From NCBI GenBank assembly GCA_017620135.1, contig JAFZQZ010000065.1, positions 1-45,912 on the forward strand: a stretch of DNA of 45,912 bases, given 5' to 3'. The position numbers and the translations under genes are program-made. Positions 15,987-23,529 of this stretch are shown piece by piece. Below the pieces are notes generated by a model that was given only the letters and a program-made list of their open reading frames with translations, had not been told where the DNA came from and made no database searches. Each line of letters starts with the position of its first letter. The stretch's first letter is position 1. The stretch comes from Bacillota bacterium. Its GTDB lineage: Bacteria; Bacillota; Clostridia; Lachnospirales; Bianqueaceae.

Positions 15987-17060
15987 ATGTTGGAATTTAT
16001 AAAAGACCGTGTAGACGATTTTGACGTCAGATTTTTTGTGAATGAGCTGGCGAACGCCTCCAAAAGCCTTGGTATTCTGGAGGCAAAAATAGATTCCTAC
16101 CAGTTTAATAGTATCCTTATCCCTATGCTCCAGAAGAAAGAAGCAGTTTCTTCAATGTATATTGAGGGGACGCAGACAACTATCCCGGATGTTTTAAAAA
16201 GTGAAATCAGTCCACAAACCAGCGACGATAAGATTCAGACGGAAGTCCGGAATCATATCCGAACACTCATTTTCGGGGCGGAACATCTTCGCTCCGGGAA
16301 ATTTACTCATTCTTTTATGAAGCAGCTCCATGTTTATATGATGACTGGTATTATTGCACCTGGTCTTGAAAAAACACTGGGGAAATACAAGATCAAGGAC
16401 AATCAGATCAAAAGCTCTACAGGGGCTGTGGTATATACGCCTCCCTCTGCTTCAGAAACAAAAAAATATATGGATGAGCTGATTACCTTCATGAATGACA
16501 CCGAGAATGGGCTAAACCCTCTCATCAAAGCCGCCATGATCCATTCACAGTTTGAATCAATTCATCCGTTTTCTGATGGCAACGGGCGCATTGGTCGTGT
16601 ACTGATCAGTTTGTACCTCTACAAGGCGGGAGTCATTAATTTTCCGTTTTTCTATATCAGTGAGGCGATAAACATGGACAAGGCTGTGTACTATCATATG
16701 CTGACAGATTCGAGAACCAATACGCTCGATGAGTGGATCAAATATTTTCTGCACAAAGTCTGTGTACAGACGGCCAAGCATATCGGGTATATCGACGCGC
16801 TGAATGCACTTTATAACAAGACAAAGAATACGGTCAAGGAATGCATCAACAGCCCGAAATATGATGAAATTATCGAATGCCTGTTCACACATCCAGCATT
16901 GAATGCCTTTGTTCTGGAAGATCAGTTAGCGGTTTCGCATGGACAGGCTGTTCGATATCTGCACGCATTGGAAGAAAAGAGAGTTCTCCTTGGGGATGAT
17001 CGTAAGCGCGGGAAACAGTACTTTTTTACAGAGCTTATTGATCTTGCACAGAGAACTTGA
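15987..17060 (+). CDS. Fic family protein (AMP transferase-like), class II with internal inhibitory motif
   Basis: The protein has 357 residues. ATG 15987 follows AAAGGAGAC. Residue His 193 opens the complete Fic signature HPFSDGNGRIGR, so transfer of AMP (or another nucleotide part) to a protein hydroxyl is expected. The N-terminal helix holds SMYIEG (Ser 56, Glu 60, Gly 61), matching the (S/T)xxxE(G/N) inhibitory motif of class II Fic proteins, so it restrains itself without an antitoxin. A winged-helix-like C-terminal region (about 290-350, LAVSHGQAVRYLHALEEK) is common in this subgroup. The gene is AT-richer than its neighbours, suggesting transfer. The target protein is unknown. Confidence 0.93.
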   Translation: MLEFIKDRVDDFDVRFFVNELANASKSLGILEAKIDSYQFNSILIPMLQKKEAVSSMYIEGTQTTIPDVLKSEISPQTSDDKIQTEVRNHIRTLIFGAEHLRSGKFTHSFMKQLHVYMMTGIIAPGLEKTLGKYKIKDNQIKSSTGAVVYTPPSASETKKYMDELITFMNDTENGLNPLIKAAMIHSQFESIHPFSDGNGRIGRVLISLYLYKAGVINFPFFYISEAINMDKAVYYHMLTDSRTNTLDEWIKYFLHKVCVQTAKHIGYIDALNALYNKTKNTVKECINSPKYDEIIECLFTHPALNAFVLEDQLAVSHGQAVRYLHALEEKRVLLGDDRKRGKQYFFTELIDLAQRT

Positions 17061-17110
17061 AGATACAATAACCGGAAAGGCGGGGGATGCTTATGATTGT
17101 GTAGGTGAAT

Positions 17111-17231
17111 CGGTATAATTGCTACCAACTTTTATACCCGAGGTAAGTGTAGGCGGCGCGGCATGACTGCTACCAACGGTCTGCTGTACCATAAACCAAC
17201 TCTGGGGATACGAGTGTCCTCCAAATAAGTA
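17111..17231. repeat. Hairpin-rich element, copy 1 (related to 18574-18637)
   Basis: This 228-base gap between Fic and the DUF4417 gene holds two hairpins with the same seven-base loop CTACCAA (17122-17128 and 17170-17176) on different stems, and a third conserved segment at 17204-17230 containing GGATACGAGTGTCC and CCTCCAAATAAGT. The last segment recurs at 18612-18637 with a one-base change that keeps the stem paired (G-U to A-U). On the minus strand the sequence is equivalent to the candidate small RNA downstream, but no good promoter is seen for this copy. Confidence 0.55.
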
Positions 17232-17262
17232 AAACGACTTCGTATCTCTAGACAAATAAAGT

Positions 17263-17282
17263 GGGGGCAAAAGGAGGCCCCC
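17263..17282 (+). promoter_or_regulatory. Ribosome-site hairpin of the DUF4417 gene
   Basis: GGGGGC (17263-17268) pairs with GCCCCC (17277-17282), so most of the AAAGGAGG ribosome site lies in the loop and closing pairs of a six-pair all-GC stem 6 bases before the ATG at 17289. A CCTCC at 17218-17222 upstream could pair with the same site. This suggests translational control. Confidence 0.5.
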
Positions 17283-17288
17283 GAAGAT

Positions 17289-17918
17289 ATGAAGACAAAA
17301 CAATTTAGAAATTCAAACTCTTTTTTAAGAAATGAGTTTGAAAGCAGTGACGCATGGGGATTTCCCCTTGTCAAAAAGCAGGAGCTTGATTTAAGTAACA
17401 TTGATCTGATTGCATGTTCAGACACCAGCAGTAAGGACACAGATAATCTCTATAAAGGCGTTCATTTCTTCACGGACGATTATCGATTTGAATCTCTATA
17501 TACGCATCCGGAGCGTTCTCTGGAGAAATATCGCAAATACCGTTTTTTGCTCACGCCTGATTATTCACTATATTCAGAGATGCAGATGTGGAGGCAGATC
17601 GAATCAGTCGGGAAAGCCAGATGGGTAGGAGCTTATTGGCAAAATAAGGGTTTGATCGTGATTCCGACAATCAGTTGGGCACAGCCATCCAGTTTTCGAT
17701 TCTGCTTTGACGGTGTTCAGAAGAATTCGATAGTTGCGGTTGGAATGATCGGATGTAAAAGGGAGCGAATCCCCTTTATGAAGGGCTACAATGTAATGCT
17801 CGAGAAAATAGAGCCGTCTGCAATTATCTGTTTTGGCGAACCGTTTCCGGAAATGGAAGGTAATCTCATTAGAATTGATTATCTTTCTTCCAGAAAGGCG
17901 GTACGAAATGGGCGGTAG
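17289..17918 (+). CDS. DUF4417 domain protein
   Basis: The protein has 209 residues and matches the DUF4417 pattern as I remember it (GVHFFTDDYRFESLY, LLTPDYSLYSEMQMWRQIES, RWVGAYWQNKGLIVIPTISW, SIVAVGMIGCK, ICFGEP). This family occurs in Firmicutes, phages and conjugative elements and has no known activity. ATG 17289 follows a ribosome site held in a hairpin. The next gene overlaps by 11 bases. The gene is AT-richer than the flanking metabolic genes. It heads a three-gene cluster bracketed by the two related hairpin elements. Confidence 0.75.
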   Translation: MKTKQFRNSNSFLRNEFESSDAWGFPLVKKQELDLSNIDLIACSDTSSKDTDNLYKGVHFFTDDYRFESLYTHPERSLEKYRKYRFLLTPDYSLYSEMQMWRQIESVGKARWVGAYWQNKGLIVIPTISWAQPSSFRFCFDGVQKNSIVAVGMIGCKRERIPFMKGYNVMLEKIEPSAIICFGEPFPEMEGNLIRIDYLSSRKAVRNGR

Positions 17919-18279
17919 AGGAACCTTCGCGGCTGGGAATATAGTCGCATATACATATCAGACAACAGGCAAAATCGAGGGAGTAAAAGTTCTTTCTGGG
18001 TTGAACGGGAAACATTCTCTACCAGAGGAAGCACATTCAAGCCTTGCTTACATCAAGCTCAAGCCTGACGGGACATTCCATGAAATGCGTATTTATGATG
18101 CGGATCATTATTTAAAATATGAAATTGCTTATCATCCAGAGCCGAGAATCGGGCCGAAGGGGAAGCCTGTTTTACATTATCATGTATATGACAGGAGCTT
18201 TACAAGATCACAGGCCAGGAAGATGACAAAGGCGATGAAAAGGCATTTCAGGAAGTATTTGAAAGGAGTACCGCTATGA
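17908..18279 (+). CDS. Hypothetical protein, 123 residues, mobile-element associated
   Basis: ATG 17908 (MGGRGTFAAGNIVAY) lies inside the end of the DUF4417 gene with AGAAAGGCGG upstream. The MGGRG start resembles proteins seen beside DUF4417 in phage and integrative-element clusters (from memory, not checked). The middle is rich in beta strand with several His and Tyr residues (EIAYHPEP, PVLHYHVYD). The end is strongly basic (RSQARKMTKAMKRHFRKYLKG), suggesting nucleic-acid contact. It overlaps the next gene by four bases. The function is unknown. Confidence 0.65.
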   Translation: MGGRGTFAAGNIVAYTYQTTGKIEGVKVLSGLNGKHSLPEEAHSSLAYIKLKPDGTFHEMRIYDADHYLKYEIAYHPEPRIGPKGKPVLHYHVYDRSFTRSQARKMTKAMKRHFRKYLKGVPL

Positions 18280-18563
18280 TTGATGGAAATATTACAGAGT
18301 TTATCGATCAACTCTATTATGGCCAAGAAATCGTGTTTATTTACAAAGAAAAAAAGTATTTCATTCAAGGATGGTGGAGTGATGACAAAACGGAGACCAC
18401 TATGATTCTGACAGAGGTAGATGAGAAGCCATTTGAAGGATATCTATGGGAATATCATGCCGATAAAATGGCGACTTGTGCGGAAGCCTTCTTGAAAGCT
18501 CCCTTATGGGATGGGAAAGATTTCATGCAGATCCAGGAAGAGGTTACGTGGGGAGATTGGTAA
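18276..18563 (+). CDS. Hypothetical protein, 95 residues
   Basis: The gene is coupled by ATGA to the upstream gene, with GAAAGGAG as ribosome site. The product is acidic and aromatic-rich (FIYKEKKYFIQGWWSD, FEGYLWEYHADKM, LWDGKDFMQI, TWGDW), probably a small beta/alpha domain. I do not recognise the family. Its acidity complements the basic tail of the preceding protein, so the two may form a complex (inference). The stop codon lies at the 3' end of the candidate minus-strand RNA. Confidence 0.65.
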   Translation: MIDGNITEFIDQLYYGQEIVFIYKEKKYFIQGWWSDDKTETTMILTEVDEKPFEGYLWEYHADKMATCAEAFLKAPLWDGKDFMQIQEEVTWGDW

Positions 18564-18637
18564 AAATGAAACACCGCCGGGTGCTACCAACACCCGGCGG
18601 GTTCATTCTGAGGGATACGAGTATCCTCCAAATAAGT
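18562..18637 (-). ncRNA. Candidate small RNA, about 76 nt, minus strand
   Basis: A consensus promoter on the minus strand predicts a start at about 18637, exactly where the sequence shared with 17204-17230 begins. The transcript would hold GGATAC-TC-GTATCC, then a perfect 10-bp GC-rich stem (18574-18583 with 18591-18600, loop TTGGTAG) followed by TGTTTCATTTTTA, a good terminator tail. It lacks an open frame. Its 3' end meets the stop codon of the convergent 95-residue gene, so it could also act as a bidirectional terminator. Confidence 0.5.
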
Positions 18638-18643
18638 ATTCTT

Positions 18644-18672
18644 ATAATAGCGGATAATCTCTTGCTTGTCAA
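18644..18672 (-). promoter_or_regulatory. Promoter of the candidate minus-strand small RNA
   Basis: On the minus strand: -35 TTGACA (18672-18667), 17-base spacer, -10 TATTAT (18649-18644). No protein gene follows in this direction for over 1 kb that is in the same strand and has its own ribosome site, so the promoter must serve an RNA. Confidence 0.65.
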
Positions 18673-18809
18673 TCAGAAACAGTTGGGTTATTAATTTTAT
18701 CAAAATAGTTTCCAAGTGGCGCGTGCCACAACTGCAGGTTTTTTCTATCATATGTGTCGGTTCTTCCCAGAATCAGAGATTTCTTAAGTCTTATGGATGT
18801 CCGTCCAGA

Positions 18810-19103
18810 AAAGCACTTTTTTCAAAACCACGCGGCGGTAGAAATTCAGCTTTTTTCAAAACCACGCGTTCGTGCTCCCTATAATCCACGTTTTTCAAAA
18901 TTGAACGCATCATCTGCGGCATGAAACAGGGATTTATCAAAACCGCGCGTAAAAGGTCATCCTGGAAACAGTCAGAAGGCCAGAAAGACGCGTCGATTTG
19001 ATAAATCCCTATTCTACGGAGCAAATGAAACGTGCGATTTTGAAAAACATGCTTTTCACGGAGCAGATGCGCGTGATTTTGGAAAACATGCCTTTCACGG
19101 AGC
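18810..19103. repeat. Intergenic mirrored repeat array B
   Basis: Four direct units with the core TTTTTTCAAAACCACGCG occur at 18816, 18850, 18889 and 18928 (the first two cores are identical over 19 bases). Three inverted units follow at about 18989, 19031 and 19070, spaced about 40 bases. Around the centre 18969, the pairs 18850-18868/19070-19088 and 18889-18908/19030-19049 align with no insertion or deletion. The innermost pair (18928-18941/18997-19010) is perfectly complementary over 14 bases. The first unit has no partner. The gap also holds a GTGGC/GCCAC stem near 18716. No gene is seen between 18563 and 19132. Confidence 0.75.
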
Positions 19104-19131
19104 TTTATAAATTCTTCCGTCAGGAAGCCTC

Positions 19132-22100
19132 TCAGGCATCCAGCTGACAGATGTCCACCAGTTTGGTGCTGGCTTCGCTGTAGCGGCTGGCCAGGATGTC
19201 CGCCAGAGCGGACGCCGTGTCGATGGAAGTCAGGCACGGGATCCTGTGCTGCTGCGCCTTGCGGGAAAGAAGTGTGAAGTCGCCTACGCTGGTATCGATC
19301 ACAGCGCCGGTATAAACGATGCAGCTGACCTTTTCGTTTTCGACCAGGTCATAGATGTCATTGTTCTCCCAGACATTGTGCGCGGTCTCCACATCCAGTC
19401 CGGTGGAGCGGATCGCGGCGGCGGTATCGGGCGTCGCGTACAGTTTGATGCCCAGATCGAAGAACTTGCCGGCCAGCGCGATGATATCCGCGTGATCGTA
19501 ATCCTCGACGGAAAGCAGGACGCCTTGCGAATCATCCCGTTTGATCCGGAACCCGGCGGCCAGCAGGCCCTTGAAGAGGGCTTCTGCTTTCGTACGGCCG
19601 ACACCTAAAACTTCACCGGTCGATTTCATTTCCGGACCGAGGATCGAGTCCGCGTCGGAAAGCTTCTCAAAGGAGAAGACCGGCACTTTGACCGCGAAGC
19701 AGTGCGGTGCTTTCCACAGACCGCCTTCGTAGCCCAGATCTTTCAGCTTTTCACCCAGCATGACCTGAGAGGCCAGATCGACCATCGGTACGCCGGTGAC
19801 TTTGCTGATATACGGGATCGTACGGGACGCCCGGGGATTGACCTCGATAACATACAGTTCGTTATCGTAGATCAGGTACTGGATATTGACCAGACCCTTG
19901 GTGCCCAGCGCGAGCGCCAGCTTCTGGGAGCAGTCGCAGACCTTGTCGCGCATCTTCTCGGAGAGATTATAGGGCGGATAGACAGCGATGGAGTCACCGC
20001 TGTGGACGCCGGCCCGCTCGATATGTTCCATGATACCCGGGATCAGAACGGTCTCGCCGTCGGAAATGACATCGACTTCCAGCTCGGTACCGGGCATATA
20101 TTTATCCACAAGAACCGGGTTCTCGATGCCGCCGGAGAGGATGGCTTCCATATATTTGGTAACATCCGCTTCGGAACGGGCGATCGTCATGCCCTGGCCG
20201 CCAATGACATACGACGGACGGAGCAGGATGGGATAGCCGAGGATCTTGGCCGCGATCCGGGCTTCCGGCAGGGTATTGACGCCGCAGCCCTTCGGACGCT
20301 GGATATGGAAGCTCTCCAGCAGCTGATCGAACCGTTCACGGTCTTCCGCCAGATCGATGCCTTCGGCGGAAGTTCCGAGGATCTTCACGCCGTGTGAATC
20401 GAGATATTTCGCCAGTTTGATCGCGGTCTGGCCGCCAAAGGCCACCACGATGCCAAGCGGTTTTTCGATCTCTACCACATTCATGACATCTTCCGGTGTC
20501 AGAGGTTCGAAATACAGCCGGTCGCTGGTATCGTAATCCGTCGATACCGTTTCGGGGTTGTTGTTGATGATGATCACTTCATAGCCGAGACGGCGCAGGA
20601 TGTCCACACAGTGGACGCTGGAATAGTCGAACTCGATCCCCTGCCCGATCCGGATCGGACCGGCGCCGAGGACAATGATGCGGCCCTTGAAGCCAGCGGA
20701 ACTTCCGGCCGTTTTCGCCGCTGCTTCCCGGGCGTCGCAGCCCGGTTCATAGACGGAATAGTAGTACGGTGTGATGCCGAAACCGCCGGAACAGGTGTTG
20801 ACAAGGCGGTAATTCGCGTCTTCGTGGCAGGGCAGCGGATGGCCGGAAAGGACCTGAAGCGCGTGATCTGTATAGCCGAAGACCTTGCCCTGATGGTATT
20901 CTTCCGGAGAGATCGCCCGGCCGGTGATGGAAAGTTCAAAGTCGGAAAGGTTTTTCAGCTTTTCGATAAAGAAAGGCGTGATCTTCGTCACCGAAGCGAT
21001 CTCGGCCACGCTCATGCCGGTCTTCAGGGCTTCGAAGATCGTGAACAGACGAAGATCGTTCACCCGTGTAAGCCGCTCCGAAAGCGGTTTTCCGCTGGAA
21101 GAGACGCGGTTCAGCGTTTCCATGCCGATCTCCGCGCCGCGGACAGCCTTCATGACGCCGGCTTCAAACGTCGGCGCGATCGCCATGACCTCACCGGTCG
21201 CTTTCATCTGCGTGCCCAGGCGGCGGCTGGCATTCGTGAACTTGTCGAACGGCCACCGCGGGAACTTGACGACGATATAATCTACCTGCGGACTGAAGCG
21301 CGCGCTGCCCTTCTTATCCTGATCCAGCTTGATCTCATCGAGATCGTAACCGAGCGCGATCATCGCCGTGACCTTGGCGATGGGATAACCGGTCGCCTTG
21401 GAAGCCAGCGCGGAGGAACGCGACACACGCGGATTGACCTCGATCACGGCATATTCGGAGGTCTCGGGATGCAGAGCGAACTGCACGTTGCACCCGCCGG
21501 CGACCTTCAGCTCGCGGATGATGTCGATCGCCGCGTTTTCGAGGATCTTATAATCGGTATCGGAAAGCGTCAGCGCCGGAGCGACGACGATGGAGTCGCC
21601 GGTATGTACGCCCACGGGATCCACGTTTTCCATGCTGCAGACGGTGATGACGTGGTCGGACGCGTCACGCATGACCTCGAATTCGATCTCTTTCCAGCCG
21701 GCGATATATTTCTCCACCAGGATCTGGGTGATGGGCGAAGCGTCCAGGCCGGTCTTCGCGGCCGAAGCCATCTGTTTCTCGTTATAAGCCACGCCGCCGC
21801 CGGTCCCGCCGAGCGTAAAAGCCGGCCGGATGATGACCGGATAACCGATCTTCTTCGCGGTTTCGAGCGCGTCTTCCACGGTGTTCACAGTATCGGAGGG
21901 GATGGTCGGGACGCCGATCTTTTCCATGGTGTCCTTGAACATCTGCCGGTCTTCGGCCTTATCGATGGATTCGGCGTTGGTCCCGATCAGCCGGACGCCG
22001 GTTTTCTGAAGGAAACCGGATTTGCTCAGCTGCATCGCGACCGTCAGGCCTGTCTGTCCGCCAAGGCCGGCGAGCAGCGCGTCCGGCTTTTCTTTTTCAA

Positions 22101-22332
22101 TGACCCGCTGGACGGTTTCCAGTGTCAGCGGTTCCAGATAGATCGAGTCAGCGTTCAGCTGATCGGTCATAATGGTAGCCGGATTGGAATTGATCAGCAC
22201 GACTTTGATGCCTTCGCGTTTCAGGACGCGGCAGGCCTGTGTGCCGGCATAGTCGAATTCCGCTGCCTGACCGATGACGATCGGACCGGATCCGATCACG
22301 AGTACTTTTTGGATCGATTGATCTTTCGGCAT
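19132..22332 (-). CDS. carB: Carbamoyl phosphate synthase large subunit
   Basis: The protein has 1066 residues, a normal full length. I chose ATG 22332 (MPKDQSIQKVL) with AGAAGGTGA upstream; a GTG three codons earlier overlaps that site. Two homologous ATP-grasp halves are visible: VLVIGSGPIVIGQAAEFDYAG at the start, and IIVLGAGPIRIGQGIEFDYS at about residue 550. Both carry the EVNPR metal-binding motif. The last 130 residues are the MGS-like regulatory domain. With a glutaminase subunit it makes carbamoyl phosphate for arginine and pyrimidines. It is the last gene of the arginine operon. No carA is next to it. Confidence 0.97.
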   Translation of the reverse strand: MPKDQSIQKVLVIGSGPIVIGQAAEFDYAGTQACRVLKREGIKVVLINSNPATIMTDQLNADSIYLEPLTLETVQRVIEKEKPDALLAGLGGQTGLTVAMQLSKSGFLQKTGVRLIGTNAESIDKAEDRQMFKDTMEKIGVPTIPSDTVNTVEDALETAKKIGYPVIIRPAFTLGGTGGGVAYNEKQMASAAKTGLDASPITQILVEKYIAGWKEIEFEVMRDASDHVITVCSMENVDPVGVHTGDSIVVAPALTLSDTDYKILENAAIDIIRELKVAGGCNVQFALHPETSEYAVIEVNPRVSRSSALASKATGYPIAKVTAMIALGYDLDEIKLDQDKKGSARFSPQVDYIVVKFPRWPFDKFTNASRRLGTQMKATGEVMAIAPTFEAGVMKAVRGAEIGMETLNRVSSSGKPLSERLTRVNDLRLFTIFEALKTGMSVAEIASVTKITPFFIEKLKNLSDFELSITGRAISPEEYHQGKVFGYTDHALQVLSGHPLPCHEDANYRLVNTCSGGFGITPYYYSVYEPGCDAREAAAKTAGSSAGFKGRIIVLGAGPIRIGQGIEFDYSSVHCVDILRRLGYEVIIINNNPETVSTDYDTSDRLYFEPLTPEDVMNVVEIEKPLGIVVAFGGQTAIKLAKYLDSHGVKILGTSAEGIDLAEDRERFDQLLESFHIQRPKGCGVNTLPEARIAAKILGYPILLRPSYVIGGQGMTIARSEADVTKYMEAILSGGIENPVLVDKYMPGTELEVDVISDGETVLIPGIMEHIERAGVHSGDSIAVYPPYNLSEKMRDKVCDCSQKLALALGTKGLVNIQYLIYDNELYVIEVNPRASRTIPYISKVTGVPMVDLASQVMLGEKLKDLGYEGGLWKAPHCFAVKVPVFSFEKLSDADSILGPEMKSTGEVLGVGRTKAEALFKGLLAAGFRIKRDDSQGVLLSVEDYDHADIIALAGKFFDLGIKLYATPDTAAAIRSTGLDVETAHNVWENNDIYDLVENEKVSCIVYTGAVIDTSVGDFTLLSRKAQQHRIPCLTSIDTASALADILASRYSEASTKLVDICQLDA

Positions 22333-22354
22333 AATGATCACCTTCTGTAAAATT

Positions 22355-23518
22355 TTAAGCCAGAGCTTCTTTCAGGACTTCGATCGCTTTCTTCAGCTGT
22401 TCCATGGGGATGGAAAGTGGCGGAAGCAGGCGGACTTTATCATGAGCGGACAGAACGATCACGCCTTTTTCAAGGCAGACGGAGAGGACTTCGCCGACCG
22501 GTTTGTCGCAGGCGATACCGATCATCAGCCCCAGGCCGGTCACGGACTGAACGCCTTTGGCGCCGGAGAGCGTGTCGAAGATATATTTGGATTTTTCCTG
22601 AACGCCTTTCAGGAGTTCGTCGTCGATCCGGCTAAGGATGCTGAGCGCGCCGGCACAGCTTGTGGGGTTGCCGCCGAAGGTGGATCCGTGGGATCCGGGC
22701 GTCAGGGTATTCTGTACTTTCTCTCCCAGCAGGCAGGCGCCGATCGGCAGACCGCCGCCGAGGCCCTTCGCGGTGGAGACGATATCCGGCTGGAAGCCGT
22801 ACTGCATGTAGGTATAGAGGGTACCGGTACGGCCGTTGCCGGTCTGGACTTCGTCGTCGATGATCAGAAGACCATGTTTTTTCGCGGCAGCGACGACCGC
22901 GTCGACATAGGCCTGAGAGAGCGGGACCACGCCGCCTTCGCCCTGGACGAGCTCGATCATGATCGCGCAGCAGGCGTTTTCCGAAGCCAGTTTTTCCAGC
23001 TCATCCGGATCTTCCGGCGTCGCGTAAACGAATCCGCCGGGGAAGGGACCGAAGTGGGTATGGAACTTGTCCTGGCCGGTAGCGGCGAGGGTCGCGATGG
23101 TCCGGCCGTGGAAGCTGTTTTTCAGGGTAATGATGGTCGAATGGCTTTCGTCGCCAAACTGATCGTACGCCCATTTGCGGGCGGTCTTGATGGCACATTC
23201 GTTCGCTTCCGCGCCGGAATTACCGAAGAAAACTTTCTTCATCCCGGTCTTCTCGCAGAGCATCTTCGCGAGGAGCGCGTCGGGCGACGTATAGTAGAGA
23301 TTCGAGGTGTGCGAGATCTTCCCGAGCTGCTCGGTGACCGCCTGGATCCAGACATCATCCGAATAGCCGAAGGTGTTGACGGCGATCCCGGCGCCTAAGT
23401 CGATATATTCCTTACCGTTCTCGTCCCAGGCGAGAGCGCCTTTTCCCTTGACGAGCGCGACCGGCATGCGGCCGTATGTGGAAGCGACATAAGTCTGATC
23501 GATCTGCTGGATATTCAT
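22355..23518 (-). CDS. argD: Acetylornithine aminotransferase
   Basis: The protein has 387 residues, normal for the family. ATG 23518 follows AAGGAGAA. It is a class III PLP aminotransferase: NSGAEANECAIKTARKW, LLIIDDEVQTGNGRTG with the PLP-contact Asp, and the Schiff-base Lys in STAKGLGGGLPIGA. It converts N-acetylglutamate semialdehyde to N-acetylornithine with glutamate. It lies between argB and carB in the operon with gaps of 11 and 22 bases, so transcription is shared. The related succinyl-DAP or GABA aminotransferase roles are made unlikely by this context. Confidence 0.96.
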   Translation of the reverse strand: MNIQQIDQTYVASTYGRMPVALVKGKGALAWDENGKEYIDLGAGIAVNTFGYSDDVWIQAVTEQLGKISHTSNLYYTSPDALLAKMLCEKTGMKKVFFGNSGAEANECAIKTARKWAYDQFGDESHSTIITLKNSFHGRTIATLAATGQDKFHTHFGPFPGGFVYATPEDPDELEKLASENACCAIMIELVQGEGGVVPLSQAYVDAVVAAAKKHGLLIIDDEVQTGNGRTGTLYTYMQYGFQPDIVSTAKGLGGGLPIGACLLGEKVQNTLTPGSHGSTFGGNPTSCAGALSILSRIDDELLKGVQEKSKYIFDTLSGAKGVQSVTGLGLMIGIACDKPVGEVLSVCLEKGVIVLSAHDKVRLLPPLSIPMEQLKKAIEVLKEALA

Positions 23519-23529
23519 AATTTCTCCTT

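Noticed and set aside
15987-17060. A FicA-type antitoxin partner for the Fic protein.
   Set aside because: No small gene with the inhibitory helix precedes it; the motif SMYIEG is inside the Fic protein itself.
18574-18600. The hairpin loop TTGGTAG (minus strand) resembles a tRNA-Thr anticodon loop.
   Set aside because: No acceptor, D or T arms are found around it; the stem is 10 bp and followed by a T-run, as in a terminator.
20611-22350. A long open frame of about 579 codons runs antisense to carB.
   Set aside because: It mirrors the codon bias of carB on the other strand, has no ribosome site and no recognisable protein features.
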